Shown piece by piece: positions 28,271 through 36,839 of a stretch of DNA of 64,000 bases (within the stretch, counting starts at the first letter, position 1; every line of letters begins with the position of its first letter). The translations under genes and the position numbers were made by a program. This DNA is from Actinomycetospora sp. TBRC 11914 (lineage in GTDB: Bacteria > Actinomycetota > Actinomycetes > Mycobacteriales > Pseudonocardiaceae): NCBI RefSeq assembly GCF_012933465.1, contig NZ_JABBND010000015.1:115583-179582 (forward strand), given 5' to 3'. The notes under the pieces were generated by a model that saw only the letters and a program-made list of their open reading frames with translations, had not been told where the DNA came from and made no database searches.

Positions 28271-29550
28271 GGGGTCCTCCAGGGCGGGGTGGTCGACGGT
28301 GTGGATTTCCGGACGTCCAACGTCTGCGATGCGACACCGCTGACACCGTCCCGGCCCGCCCAGAAGATCCATTGGGTCACCGGTGCCATCGCCTTCCACC
28401 CGAGGTAGCGCCCGACGGGGGCCGCGCGCGAGACCGCGATGCGCCGGATCGACCCACCGTGCTCGGCCCGGGCCGCGGCGAGGGCGGCCTCGCCCTCGAC
28501 GGTCACCGCGTTGGCCACCAGCCGGCCGCCGGCCCGCAGCGCCGTCCGGCAGGTGTCGAGCATGCCGGGCACCGACACGCCGCCCCCGACGAACACCGCG
28601 TCGGGGGCCTCCATCCCGGCCAGGACCTCCGGGGCGTCGCCCTCGACCACCCGCAGCCCGGCCGCGCCGAGGGTCTCGGCGTTGGCGGCGATCCGCGCGG
28701 CCCGGTCGGCGCGGGTCTCGATCGCGATCGCCCGGGCCGACGGCTCGGCCCGGCACCACTCGATGCCGATCGACCCCGCTCCCCCGCCGACGTCCCACAG
28801 CAGCTGCCCGGGCAGCGGGCGCAGGGCGGCCACCGAGAGGGCACGCAGCTCGGCCTTGGTGAGCTGGCCGTCGTGGGAGTACGCGCTGTCGGGCAGGCCG
28901 GGGGCGCGGCCGAGGAGGTCGTCGTCGGGGAGGGCGGGGCAGGTGACGGCGACGACGGCGAGCGGGTCCGTCGTCGGGGCGTGCCAGTCGGCGGCGGTGC
29001 CGTCGGCGCGCGCCTCGTGCTCCGCCCCGAGCGAGGTGAGCACGGACAGGCGGGCCGCGCCGTAGCCCGCACCGACGAGCAGGGCGGCCAGCCGGGCGGG
29101 GGTCTCCGTGGAGTCGGCGAGCACGAGCACCCGGCGGCCGGGCGCGAGGGCGGCGCGGACGGCGGCGAGCGGGCGCCCGACGGCGGACACGGCGACGACG
29201 TCCTGCTCGGCCCACCCGAGCCGCGCGGCAGCGAGCGCGAGGGACGACGGGTGGGCGACGACGGCCGCGTCGGGACGCAGGCGCAGGACGGCCGAGCCGA
29301 TGCCGAAGAACATCGGGTCGCCGCTGGCGAGGACCACGAGCTCGTCGCGGGCGTGGCGCTCGAGGAGCCCGGGCAGGGCGGGCATGAGCGGGGACGGCCA
29401 CGACTCGCGGTGTGCGGTGACCGTGTCGGGCAGCAGGTCGAGCTGGCGCGGGGCACCGAGCACGACGGCGGCCTTCTCCAGCGCGGTGCGGGCGGGCGGC
29501 GCGAGGCCGGGCCAGCCGTCGGCGCCGAGGCCGACGACGGTGACGCTCAC
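28267..29550 (-). CDS. cobL: Precorrin-6Y C5,15-methyltransferase (decarboxylating) CobL
   Basis: 427 residues. The CobE-like N-terminal methyltransferase has VTVVGLGADGWPGL and ASGDPMFFGIGS; the CobT-like C-terminal Rossmann methyltransferase has LLWDVGGGAGSIGIEWCR. It methylates C-5 and C-15 and decarboxylates the C-12 acetate. GTG 29550 is chosen at the domain start; the ribosome site is poor because repeat F2 lies directly upstream. The last ~25 codons are encoded by repeat E2 and extend past the normal end of the protein. Confidence 0.93.
   Translation of the reverse strand: MSVTVVGLGADGWPGLAPPARTALEKAAVVLGAPRQLDLLPDTVTAHRESWPSPLMPALPGLLERHARDELVVLASGDPMFFGIGSAVLRLRPDAAVVAHPSSLALAAARLGWAEQDVVAVSAVGRPLAAVRAALAPGRRVLVLADSTETPARLAALLVGAGYGAARLSVLTSLGAEHEARADGTAADWHAPTTDPLAVVAVTCPALPDDDLLGRAPGLPDSAYSHDGQLTKAELRALSVAALRPLPGQLLWDVGGGAGSIGIEWCRAEPSARAIAIETRADRAARIAANAETLGAAGLRVVEGDAPEVLAGMEAPDAVFVGGGVSVPGMLDTCRTALRAGGRLVANAVTVEGEAALAAARAEHGGSIRRIAVSRAAPVGRYLGWKAMAPVTQWIFWAGRDGVSGVASQTLDVRKSTPSTTPPWRTP
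28298..28344 (-). repeat. Repeat E, copy E2, in the cobL 3' end
   Basis: On the minus strand it holds a 24-bp block identical to that in cobG (18056-18079), a 10-bp palindrome-containing spacer (with GGACGTCC), and GGAAATCCACACC. It is read in frame as VSGVASQTLDVRKSTP, against VSGVASQT...VRKATP in CobG. Confidence 0.8.
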
Positions 29551-29555
29551 CGGTC

Positions 29556-29600
29556 GGAGGGGGAGCGTTGAGGGGAGCACGCCGATAGGGGAGCTCGACC
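29556..29600 (-). repeat. Repeat F, copy F2, directly upstream of cobL
   Basis: This 45-bp block matches 40047-40091 (copy F1 within a tetR gene) at all but two positions. It carries three CTCCCC-type words and CCTATCGGCGTGC. It occupies the place of the cobL ribosome-binding region. The 246-bp gap between cobL and the next gene holds this and D3 and no convincing ORF. Confidence 0.8.
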
Positions 29601-29711
29601 GTCGATGCGGTCGGGGTGACGGTCGCGGGCACGCACGGCGGTCCACCCTAGGTGCTCGACCGGCCGGTGTCCCCGGTCGTCGGGCGTGATGCACCACGCC
29701 CGGCGACCGCG

Positions 29712-29762
29712 CGACGACGGGGCTTTCCTGCCACTGGATGCAAGCAACGACGCTTCGCTTGC
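29712..29762 (-). repeat. Repeat D, copy D3, intergenic upstream of cobL
   Basis: The complement carries GCAAGCGAAGCGTCGTTGCT, then GCATCCAGTGGCAGG and GCCCCGTCGTCG, matching D2 over about 50 bp. GCAAGC...GCTTGC ends make its first half a small dyad. It lies between the second LLM gene and cobL, outside any supported coding region. Confidence 0.75.
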
Positions 29763-29796
29763 ACTCGGCAGGGCTCACCCCCGGCGACCGCTCGAC

Positions 29797-30987
29797 TCAG
29801 CCCTTCGACGCGACCTCGTCCGCGTACTTCTTCGTCATGTGGTCGACGGCCTGGAGCTGGGTGGCCGCGAACTCGTCCCGGCGCAGGCCGGCACGCTCCT
29901 TGGCGGCCTGCGTGGACTCGGCGTGCGAACGCCCGCCCCACGTCGTGCCCTGGAAGTGCGGCATGACCTCCTGGGCGATGAGCTCGTAGGACCGCTTCGT
30001 CGCCTGCGGGTTGGCCCACTCGTGGCCGAGCAGGAGCATCGCGCCGAAGCCGCCGGACTGGTCGGCGAGGCGCTGGACCTGGGCGCGGGCGTCGTCGGGC
30101 GTGCCGATGGCGCCGATGCCGGCCTCGTTGATGAAGTCGATCATCTCCTTGACGTCGCCGCCCTCGACCGCCATCTGCGGGAACGCGGCCGTCTTCTGGA
30201 AGTACCGGAACCACGACTCGATGCCGTACTCGACCTCGCGGTAGGCCTGCTCCCTGGTCTCCGCGATGTGCATGAGGCCGACGAGGCGCCACGTCGAGCG
30301 GTCCGGCTCGGGCTGGCCGTAGTGCTCGGCGCGCTCGGTCACGACGTCCCAGTGGTGGGCCAGCGCGTCGAACCCGTCCTGGGTCAGCGTCGCGCCGATC
30401 GACAGCAGGCCGACGCCGTGGCGCCCGGCCATCCGCGGCCCGGTGGGCGAGGCCACCGCGGCGACGGCGATGTCGAAGCACGGCTCGGTGTAGGGCCGCA
30501 GCTGCAGCTGGGCCTCGACGAGAGTGTGGGTCTTCGTCTGCTCGGTGACGACCTCACCGGCGAGCAGCCGCATGATGATGTCGAGGTTGACGTCGAGGAG
30601 CTCGCGCGTGTCGGTCGGGTTCAGGCCGATCATCGACGAGTCGCTGGGCAGCGACCCCGGCCCGACGCCGAGCATGGAGCGCCCGCGGGTGAGGTGGTCG
30701 AGCAGGACCATGCGGTCGGCCACCCAGAGCGGGTTGTGGTAGCTCGCCGAGGTCACGCCGGTGCCGAGCCGGATCCGCCGGGTGCGCTCCGCGGCCGCCG
30801 CGATGACGATCTCCGGCGACGCGATGATCTCGCTGCCCGCGGAGTGGTGCTCGCCGATCCAGGCCTCGTCGTACCCGAGCGCGTCGAGGTGCTCGATCAG
30901 CTGGAGGTCGCGCTGCAGCGCCAGCGTGGGGTTCTCCCCGGCGCGGTGGAAGGGGGCCAGGAACGTGCCGAATCGCAACCTGCTCAC
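29797..30987 (-). CDS. LLM-class flavin-dependent monooxygenase (limonene monooxygenase-like)
   Basis: 396 residues, luciferase-like fold: RFGTFLAPFHRAGENPTLAL, YDEAWIGEHHSAGSEIIASPE, RIRLGTGVTSASYHNPLW and RSMLGVGPGSLPSDSSMIG. The FLAPFH and EHHSAG segments are seen in LimB/alkanal-type monooxygenases acting on terpenes or other hydrophobic ketones. GTG 30987. No reductase gene is adjacent. Separated from the thioesterase gene by palindrome A4. Confidence 0.88.
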   Translation of the reverse strand: MSRLRFGTFLAPFHRAGENPTLALQRDLQLIEHLDALGYDEAWIGEHHSAGSEIIASPEIVIAAAAERTRRIRLGTGVTSASYHNPLWVADRMVLLDHLTRGRSMLGVGPGSLPSDSSMIGLNPTDTRELLDVNLDIIMRLLAGEVVTEQTKTHTLVEAQLQLRPYTEPCFDIAVAAVASPTGPRMAGRHGVGLLSIGATLTQDGFDALAHHWDVVTERAEHYGQPEPDRSTWRLVGLMHIAETREQAYREVEYGIESWFRYFQKTAAFPQMAVEGGDVKEMIDFINEAGIGAIGTPDDARAQVQRLADQSGGFGAMLLLGHEWANPQATKRSYELIAQEVMPHFQGTTWGGRSHAESTQAAKERAGLRRDEFAATQLQAVDHMTKKYADEVASKG

Positions 30988-31049
30988 GCGTCCTCCTCGA
31001 CGTCGGGTGCTCCCCGAACGTAAGCGGCGTCACAGCGTTGTGTCCATGA

Positions 31050-31121
31050 GGTGCGCTCCGCGCTCGTGAGCAGAAAGTGTCGTTATAGCGACAGTTAGTG
31101 CTCACGAGCGCGAAGCGCACC
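31050..31121. repeat. 72-bp palindromic element A4
   Basis: Exactly 72 bp. Unlike A1-A3, its outer arms are also nearly complementary (GGTGCGCTCCGCGC against GCGCGAAGCGCACC), so it is the most symmetric copy in the flanks, though the inner arm carries a GAAAG/GTTAG mismatch. The final base is the G of the TAG stop of the thioesterase gene on the minus strand. Confidence 0.85.
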
Positions 31122-31936
31122 TACGGCCGGAACGCCGTCCCGCCCGCCAGCGCGTACAGGCGGCCGCGCTCGTCGACCAGTTCCGCCCGGCCCACGCGCA
31201 GGCGCCGCCCACCGTGCTCGACGACGACGCGGCACATCACCGGCTGCCCCGCCGTGCGCACGGGCCGGATGAAGCTGACCGAGAAGTCGTCGGGGATGAC
31301 GTCGAGGGCGTGCACCAGGCCGCGCGCCGCGAGTCCCGCGAGGGCGCCGCCCTGCACGACGCCCGCCGAGTTCAGCGCCGTCCGGTCCGGGTGGGCGATC
31401 ATCGTCGTGCCGTCGCGGGTGGGGTCCTCCCCGCGGTGGGGCATGAGCATGCGCCACGGGGTCGGCCGGCTCGCCCAGGACGGCGCCATCCGCCCGTAGC
31501 GGCCCGCGAGCTCGTCGGTCAGCGCCGCGTTGCGCCCGACGCAGCGCGCCACCGGGCGGCCCTCGCGGTCGGTGACCGTGGCCGAGCTCAGCCCGACGCC
31601 GCTGCGCACGGAGTCGAGCTGTCCGGTCGCGAGGAGCGGCTCCCCCGAGAGCGGGTTCCCGAGCAGCTGGACGCCGAGGCGCACCGTGACGATCCGGTCC
31701 CCCGCGCGCAGGGTGCTCGAGTAGGACACCCCGAGCGCGAAGTCGGCGAGGATCAGCACCGACTCGAGCAGCCCGTCGCCGTGCACCGTCGGCATCCGCG
31801 CCGAGCAGCTGCCCCGGTCGATCGCCGTCAGCTCCGCGTGCGTCGCGGCGTGGACCGGCGCGAGCGGGGACCCTTCCTCGACGAGGCGGCGCAGCACCGC
31901 CAGGGGGCTCGGGTCGTCGCTCACCCGGGCGATCAT
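31121..31936 (-). CDS. Double-hotdog thioesterase-like protein
   Basis: 271 residues with two PaaI-like hotdog halves. The first contains GDGLLESVLILADFALGVSYSSTL and the second LNSAGVVQGGALAGLAARG; the VVQGGALAGLA stretch is the hotdog helix with its preceding turn. Likely acyl-CoA thioesterase or an acyl-CoA-binding relative. The start could be ATG 31936 or GTG 31924. Next to an SDR and two LLM oxygenases, which fits lipid or terpenoid catabolism, but the substrate is unknown. Confidence 0.75.
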   Translation of the reverse strand: MIARVSDDPSPLAVLRRLVEEGSPLAPVHAATHAELTAIDRGSCSARMPTVHGDGLLESVLILADFALGVSYSSTLRAGDRIVTVRLGVQLLGNPLSGEPLLATGQLDSVRSGVGLSSATVTDREGRPVARCVGRNAALTDELAGRYGRMAPSWASRPTPWRMLMPHRGEDPTRDGTTMIAHPDRTALNSAGVVQGGALAGLAARGLVHALDVIPDDFSVSFIRPVRTAGQPVMCRVVVEHGGRRLRVGRAELVDERGRLYALAGGTAFRP

Positions 31937-32002
31937 GCCGGGTCCCGGGACGAAGGTGACGATCGGGCGACCCGATCGCCCCCGACCGTCACCCGCGCGG
32001 CC

Positions 32003-32911
32003 TCACCGGGCCGTCGTCGGGACCCGCAGCGTCACCCCCGTCAGCTCCTCGCAGGCGGTGAACAGGGCGGCCTGGACCTCGCGGTCGTGCGACGCGGCCG
32101 TCGACCCGACCGGGATCGGGTGCCCGGAGGACTCGCCCCAGCCGTCGGGGCCGATGTAGACGCCGCCGGGCAGGTCCGGGACGGTCGCCGCGTAGAGCTC
32201 GGGCAGCGCGCCCATGTCGGGTCCCTGGGCGAAGAACCGGTTGCCCAGGCCCATGATCGCGTCCTGGACCGACTCGGTGCGCGACTGCAGGTTGGTCGCG
32301 GTGTACCCGGGGTGCGCCGCCATCGCGCGCAGCGGCGACCCGGCGGCGACGAGCCGGTGCTCCAGCTCGTAGGCGAGCATGAGATCGGCGAGCTTGGACT
32401 GGCCGTAGGCGAGCCAGCGCTGGTAGCGGCGGCGCTCCCAGTTGAGGTCGTCGAGCCGGATCGAGCCGATCCGGTGCATCACGCTGGACAGGAACACGAC
32501 GCGGTCGGTGAGGCGCTCGAGCAGCAGCCCAGTCAGGGCGAAGTGCCCGAGCACGTTGGTGCCGAACTGCATCTCGAAGCCGTCGGCGGTGCGCTGGTGC
32601 GGGATCGCCATGAGCCCGGCGTTGTTGATCAGGACGTCGACGGGCCCCGGGAGGCGGGTGACGAACCGGTGCACCGACGCGAGGTCGGCGAGGTCGAGCT
32701 CCTCGACGGAGGTCGAGCCCGGGCTCCCGGCCCGGGTGATGTCCGCGGCGGCCTGCTCGCCCTTGTCGGTGTTGCGCACCGCGAGCACGACGTGCGCGCC
32801 GTGCCCGACGAGCTCACGGGCGGCCACGAGGCCGAGCCCGGAGTTCGCGCCGGTGACGACGACGGTGCGGCCGGTCTGGTCGGGGATGTCAGCGGAGGTC
32901 CACGGGGCCAT
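32003..32911 (-). CDS. Short-chain dehydrogenase/reductase
   Basis: 302 residues. Cofactor motif TGANSGLG at 20-27, NNAG near 96-99, catalytic Ser in FLSSVMH and Y-x3-K (YGQSK) at 169-173. The sequence resembles the retinol dehydrogenase/protochlorophyllide-reductase-like subgroup, NADP-dependent. The ATG is followed by MAPWTSADIPDQTGRT, common in actinobacterial homologues. It may act on hydrophobic alcohols or ketones. Confidence 0.9.
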   Translation of the reverse strand: MAPWTSADIPDQTGRTVVVTGANSGLGLVAARELVGHGAHVVLAVRNTDKGEQAAADITRAGSPGSTSVEELDLADLASVHRFVTRLPGPVDVLINNAGLMAIPHQRTADGFEMQFGTNVLGHFALTGLLLERLTDRVVFLSSVMHRIGSIRLDDLNWERRRYQRWLAYGQSKLADLMLAYELEHRLVAAGSPLRAMAAHPGYTATNLQSRTESVQDAIMGLGNRFFAQGPDMGALPELYAATVPDLPGGVYIGPDGWGESSGHPIPVGSTAASHDREVQAALFTACEELTGVTLRVPTTAR

Positions 32912-32942
32912 GGCGGCCGATTACCCGTCGGCGCCGGGGAGT

Positions 32943-33695
32943 TCACAGCACGGCGGCGATCTCCCGGTACACCGTGGCGTTGACGCACAGCCCGAGGTGG
33001 CTGCCGCGGACGACGACGTTGCGGACCCGGCCGCCGCCGTCGTCGGGCACCACGCAGGACTCGGGGCGCACGATGCCGTCCTCGCTGGTGCGGATCGACG
33101 TCAGCGGCACCGGGCTGACCCGGCGCAGGTCGGCCGAGAAGGCGCAGGGGCAGTCCGTCGTGAGGCAGTGCGGCCGGGCGGGCCGGAGCAGGTTCTGCCC
33201 GAGGCGGGCCCACCCGACGGCGGCCAGGGTGAGGATCGAGGCGTCGAGCGGCGAGGACAGCGGGCTGCCCATCGTGATCACCTGCCGCACCCGCCGCGGG
33301 CGCCGCACCGCCACCGCGTGGGCGAGCAGGCCGCCGCGGCTGTGCCCGACGAGCGTAACCGGGCCGCCCGCGCGCTCGGCGACGTCGGCCACCCGGCGGT
33401 CGAGCCGGCGCACGGCGGCCTCGGAGCAGTCGACGTTCCACGCGATGCCCGACCGGTAGGTGCGGTACCCAAGCCGGCGCAGCCACCCCCGCATCACCGC
33501 CAGCGACGCGTCGCCCGCGAGGAACCCGGGGACCAGCAGCACCGGGGCGCCGTCGCCGCGCGGCACCCCGACCCCCCGGTGCACCCCGCTCGCCAGCAGC
33601 GTCGCGAGCTCGAGCTGCCAGCGCGCCTCGCCGAGCACGTTGCCACGGAAGGGCGGCACCAGCGGCGCCGCCGGCGCGGCCGCCTCCGACGTCAT
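32943..33695 (-). CDS. Alpha/beta-hydrolase, lipase-like
   Basis: 250 residues. The nucleophile elbow GHSRGG and the N-terminal PVLLVPGFLAGDASLAVM place it in the alpha/beta-hydrolase fold; late H in GSHLGLC is the probable catalytic His. No signal peptide is visible, though Cys residues near the C-terminus (HCLTTDCPC) are unusual for a cytoplasmic protein. ATG 33695 chosen. It is divergent from the ArsR gene (78 bp gap). Confidence 0.8.
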   Translation of the reverse strand: MTSEAAAPAAPLVPPFRGNVLGEARWQLELATLLASGVHRGVGVPRGDGAPVLLVPGFLAGDASLAVMRGWLRRLGYRTYRSGIAWNVDCSEAAVRRLDRRVADVAERAGGPVTLVGHSRGGLLAHAVAVRRPRRVRQVITMGSPLSSPLDASILTLAAVGWARLGQNLLRPARPHCLTTDCPCAFSADLRRVSPVPLTSIRTSEDGIVRPESCVVPDDGGGRVRNVVVRGSHLGLCVNATVYREIAAVL

Positions 33696-33773
33696 CGGCC
33701 TCGTCGCCACGTCGCGGCACAGTAGCGCGGCTTCGCGCACGAGGCCGCCGTCCGGACGTGGGATAGTGGGCGC

Positions 33774-34199
33774 GTGCACCTCTCCGGCGATGCCGAGGCC
33801 GTCGCCGTCGACGGCGACCACCGGGTCTGCGCGGCCATCGCGGCGCTGCCGGACCAGGCGACGATGCACGGCTGGGTGTCGCGCTTCGCCCTGCTGGCCG
33901 ACCCGACGCGGCTGACGCTGCTGCTGTGCATCCACGAGGTCGGCGAGATCTGCGTGTCCGACCTCGCCGTCGCCGCCGGCCTCAAGGACTCCACGACGAG
34001 CCAGGCCCTGCGGCTGCTGCGCGCCCAGAACCTCGTCAGCGCCCACCGCGACGGCCGCGTCGTCCGCTACCGGCTGGCCGACCCCGTGGTCACCGACCTG
34101 CTCGACCGCATCCACGACGGGGTGGGCGACCCCCTCGCCGCGGGCGCGGTCACGCCAGGAGCTGCTCGAGGATCTCGGCCAGACGCTTCGCCTCGATGA
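33774..34199 (+). CDS. ArsR/SmtB-family repressor
   Basis: 141 residues with a winged helix (FALLADPTRLTLLLCIHEVGEICVSDLAVAAGL, then TTSQALRLLRAQNLV and GRVVRYRLADPVV). A Cys in EICVSDLA and His/Asp residues in the N-terminus and the last helix could bind metal, but the full ELCVCDL arsenic motif is absent. GTG 33774 lies 7 bp after GATAGTGGG, which could be a -10 of a leaderless transcript. Its 3' end overlaps metX by 50 bp tail to tail, so the last ~15 residues may be dispensable. Confidence 0.85.
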   Translation: MHLSGDAEAVAVDGDHRVCAAIAALPDQATMHGWVSRFALLADPTRLTLLLCIHEVGEICVSDLAVAAGLKDSTTSQALRLLRAQNLVSAHRDGRVVRYRLADPVVTDLLDRIHDGVGDPLAAGAVTPGAARGSRPDASPR

Positions 34200-35346
34200 G
34201 GAAGGAGTCGTGCCCGTAGGGCGACTCGATCCGCTCGACCGGGCCCGACGACGGGATCAGCGCCGCCAGCTCCTCCTGCTGGTGCAGGGGGTAGAGCCGG
34301 TCGCTGGTCGCCCCGGCGACGACGGTCCGCGCGGTGACGCGGCCCAGCGCGTCGGCCATCGAGCCCCGGCCCCGGGACACGTCGTGGCCGTTCATCGCCG
34401 CGGTCAGCGCGACGTAGGACCCGGCGTCGAACCGGTGGACGAGCTTCTCGGCGTGGTGGTCGAGGTAGGACTCCACCGCGAACCGGCCGGGCGAGGCCGC
34501 GTCGTACGGGTCCTCCCCCGGCTGCGGCCGCCGGCCGAAGCGGGTGTCGAGCTCCTCGGCGGTCCGGTAGGTGGTGTGGGCGATCCGCCGCGCGACGCCG
34601 AGCCCAATGTGCGGACCCTCGCCGCGGGCGCGGTCGTGGTAGTCGCCGCCGCACCAGTTCGGGTCCTCGCGGATGGCCGCGAGCTGCGGCGCGGCCCAGG
34701 CGATCTGGTCGGCCGAGGCCGCCGCGCAGCACGCGAGCAGGAGCAGGCGCTCCACGCGGTCGGGGTGGGTCACCGCCCACTCCGCGGCGCGCATCCCGCC
34801 CATCGACCCGCCGAGCACCGCGGCCCAGCGGTCGATCCCGAGCTGGTCGGCCAGCCGGACCTCGAGTGCGACCTGGTCGCGCACGCTGGTGACGGGGAAG
34901 CGCGAGCCCCACGGCCGGCCGTCGGGGGCGGGTGACGCCGGCCCCGTCGTGCCCTGACAGCCGCCGAGCACGTTGGGGGCCACGACGAACCACCGGTCGG
35001 TGTCGATCGCGAGGCCGGGCCCGACGACGGCGCCCCACCATCCCGGCGTGGGGTGGCCGAGGCCGGCGGGGCCGGTGACGTGGCTGTCACCGGTGAGGGC
35101 GTGCAGGACCAGCACCGCGTTGTCGCCGCGGAACTCGCCCCACGTCTCGTAGGCGACGGTGACGTCGGGCAGCGCCGACCCGCCCTCGAGCGGTAGCGGG
35201 TCGGGCAGCGTGACGAAGCGGCGGCCGCCGACCGGGTCCCCCTCCCGCCACGCACCGGTGGCGGGAGGGAGGACCGGGACGGTACCGGCCGCGGGGGGCG
35301 CGCCGGGGGAACCCGCGGCGCGCCCCCCGGGCACGAGCTCGGTCAC
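34150..35346 (-). CDS. metX: Homoserine O-acetyltransferase
   Basis: 398 residues. Acetyl-CoA plus L-homoserine gives O-acetylhomoserine, the first committed step of methionine synthesis in actinobacteria. Catalytic Ser in LGGSMGGMRAAEWA, Asp in GATSDRLYP and His in YGHDSFLIE; NVLGGCQGTTGP and GHDVSRGRGS are family signatures. The GTG start overlaps the metY stop (GTGA), giving a metY-metX operon. Confidence 0.95.
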   Translation of the reverse strand: MTELVPGGRAAGSPGAPPAAGTVPVLPPATGAWREGDPVGGRRFVTLPDPLPLEGGSALPDVTVAYETWGEFRGDNAVLVLHALTGDSHVTGPAGLGHPTPGWWGAVVGPGLAIDTDRWFVVAPNVLGGCQGTTGPASPAPDGRPWGSRFPVTSVRDQVALEVRLADQLGIDRWAAVLGGSMGGMRAAEWAVTHPDRVERLLLLACCAAASADQIAWAAPQLAAIREDPNWCGGDYHDRARGEGPHIGLGVARRIAHTTYRTAEELDTRFGRRPQPGEDPYDAASPGRFAVESYLDHHAEKLVHRFDAGSYVALTAAMNGHDVSRGRGSMADALGRVTARTVVAGATSDRLYPLHQQEELAALIPSSGPVERIESPYGHDSFLIEAKRLAEILEQLLA

Positions 35347-36659
35347 GCCCGGGAGGTGGCCGACTTGGCAGCGGTGAACCCGGCCTCGAGGTCGGCCTTG
35401 AGGTCCTCGACGTTCTCGATGCCGACGGCGAGGCGCACCAGGCCCGGGGTCACGCCGCTGGACTCCTGCTCGTTCTCCGAGAGCTGGCTGTGCGTGGTCG
35501 ACGCCGGGTGGGCGATGAGGCTGCGGACGTCGCCGATGTTGACCAGCTGCGAGTGCAGGCTGGTGCCGTCGACGAACGCCCGGCCGGCCTCGACGCCGCC
35601 GCGCAGGTCGAACGAGACGATGGCGCCGACGCCCTTCGGGAGGTACTTCTTGCCGGCCTCGTACCAGGGGCTGGACTGCAGCCCCGCGTAGTAGACCCTC
35701 TCGACCTCGTCGCGGGCCTCGAGCCACTGGGCCAGCGCCTGGGCGTTGGCGACGTGGCGCTCCAGGCGCAGCGAGAGCGTCTCGATGCCCTGGATGATGA
35801 GGAAGGCGTTGAACGGCGCGATCGCGGCCCCGGTGTCGCGGAGCAGCTGCACGCGCAGCTTGGCCGCGTAGGCGCCCGGGCCGAGCGCCTCCCAGTACTT
35901 CAGGCCGTGGTAGCTCGGGTCCGGCTCGGTGAAGCCGGGGAAGCGGTCGCCGTGGGCGCCGAAGTCGAATGTGCCGGCGTCGACGACGAGGCCCGCGATC
36001 GTGGTGCCGTGCCCACCGAGGTACTTCGTGGCCGAGTGGATGACGATGTCGGCGCCGTGCTCGATCGGGCGGAGCAGGTAGGGCGTCGGGACGGTGTTGT
36101 CGACGACCAGCGGCACGCCGATCTCGTGGGCGACCCCGGCGACCCCGGCGACGTCGAGGACGTTCGAGCCGGGGTTCGCGATCGTCTCGGCGAAGAACAG
36201 CTTGGTGTTCTCGCGCGTCGCGTTGCGCCACTGCTCGAGGTCGTCCTGGTCCTCGACGAAGGACACCTCGACGCCCAGCTTCGGCAGCGTGTAGTGGAAC
36301 AGGTTGTAGGTGCCGCCGTAGAGGCTGGGGCTGGAGACGAAGTGGTCACCGGCCTGCGCGATGTTGAGGATCGCCGCGGTGGTGGCCGCCGACCCGGACG
36401 CGAACGCGAGCGCGGCGACGCCGCCCTCGAGCGCCGCGACGCGCTGCTCGAGCACGTCCTGCGTCGGGTTCATGATCCGCGTGTAGATGTTGCCCGGCTC
36501 GGCGAGCGAGAACAGGTCGGCGCCGTGCTGGGTGTCGCGGAAGACGTAGGACGTCGTCTGGTAGATCGGCGTGGCCCGCGCACCCGTGGTCGGGTCGGGC
36601 GCCGCGCCGGAGTGGATCTGCTTGGTCTCGAACGACCAGTTGGCCTCGGGGCTGCTCAT
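35343..36659 (-). CDS. metY: O-acetylhomoserine sulfhydrylase
   Basis: 438 residues, Cys/Met-metabolism PLP enzyme. It forms homocysteine from O-acetylhomoserine and sulfide. PLP-Lys lies in SATKYLGGHGTT; the N-terminal QIHSGAAPDPTTGARATPIYQTTSYVF and NPTQDVLEQRVAALEGG are typical. RBS near CAGGAG upstream of ATG 36659. A 36-codon open frame lies immediately upstream (36693-36800). Confidence 0.95.
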   Translation of the reverse strand: MSSPEANWSFETKQIHSGAAPDPTTGARATPIYQTTSYVFRDTQHGADLFSLAEPGNIYTRIMNPTQDVLEQRVAALEGGVAALAFASGSAATTAAILNIAQAGDHFVSSPSLYGGTYNLFHYTLPKLGVEVSFVEDQDDLEQWRNATRENTKLFFAETIANPGSNVLDVAGVAGVAHEIGVPLVVDNTVPTPYLLRPIEHGADIVIHSATKYLGGHGTTIAGLVVDAGTFDFGAHGDRFPGFTEPDPSYHGLKYWEALGPGAYAAKLRVQLLRDTGAAIAPFNAFLIIQGIETLSLRLERHVANAQALAQWLEARDEVERVYYAGLQSSPWYEAGKKYLPKGVGAIVSFDLRGGVEAGRAFVDGTSLHSQLVNIGDVRSLIAHPASTTHSQLSENEQESSGVTPGLVRLAVGIENVEDLKADLEAGFTAAKSATSRA

Positions 36660-36692
36660 GCTCGGGACTCCTGTCGCGGGGGTGTTCGGGGA

Positions 36693-36800
36693 TCAGCGGA
36701 CGGCTTCGGTGCTCCGACGACAGAACTCGTCGAAGGCGTCGATGCGGCGGCTGGGCCAGAACTCGTCACGGACGGACTCGAGCACGGCGGTGTGGAGCAC
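36693..36800 (-). CDS. Possible 35-residue leader peptide upstream of metY
   Basis: A GTG-initiated open frame with strong G/C at the third codon position and AGGGTGG nine bases upstream. The peptide is amphipathic and Arg/Glu/Phe-rich (DEFWPSRR, FDEFCRRSTEA) with one Cys. It ends 34 bp before the metY start. Leader peptides that sense Cys or Met are known in sulfur operons, but this one lacks a run of such codons. It may instead be a small structural protein. Confidence 0.4.
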   Translation of the reverse strand: MLHTAVLESVRDEFWPSRRIDAFDEFCRRSTEAVR

Positions 36801-36839
36801 GCGACCACCCTAGAGGGTTGATCCGTCCGGCGCGGCCAC

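Noticed and set aside
29551..29796. An N-terminal extension of cobL or a small gene
   Set aside because: The frame upstream of 29550 crosses two repeats, has no family match and would add an Arg/Pro/Ser-rich segment. The methyltransferase domain begins at the chosen GTG.
36660..36839. SAM riboswitch upstream of metY
   Set aside because: Most of the gap is occupied by a coding-like frame, and I see no convincing pseudoknot arms; a covariance-model search (SAM-II, SAM-IV) would be decisive.
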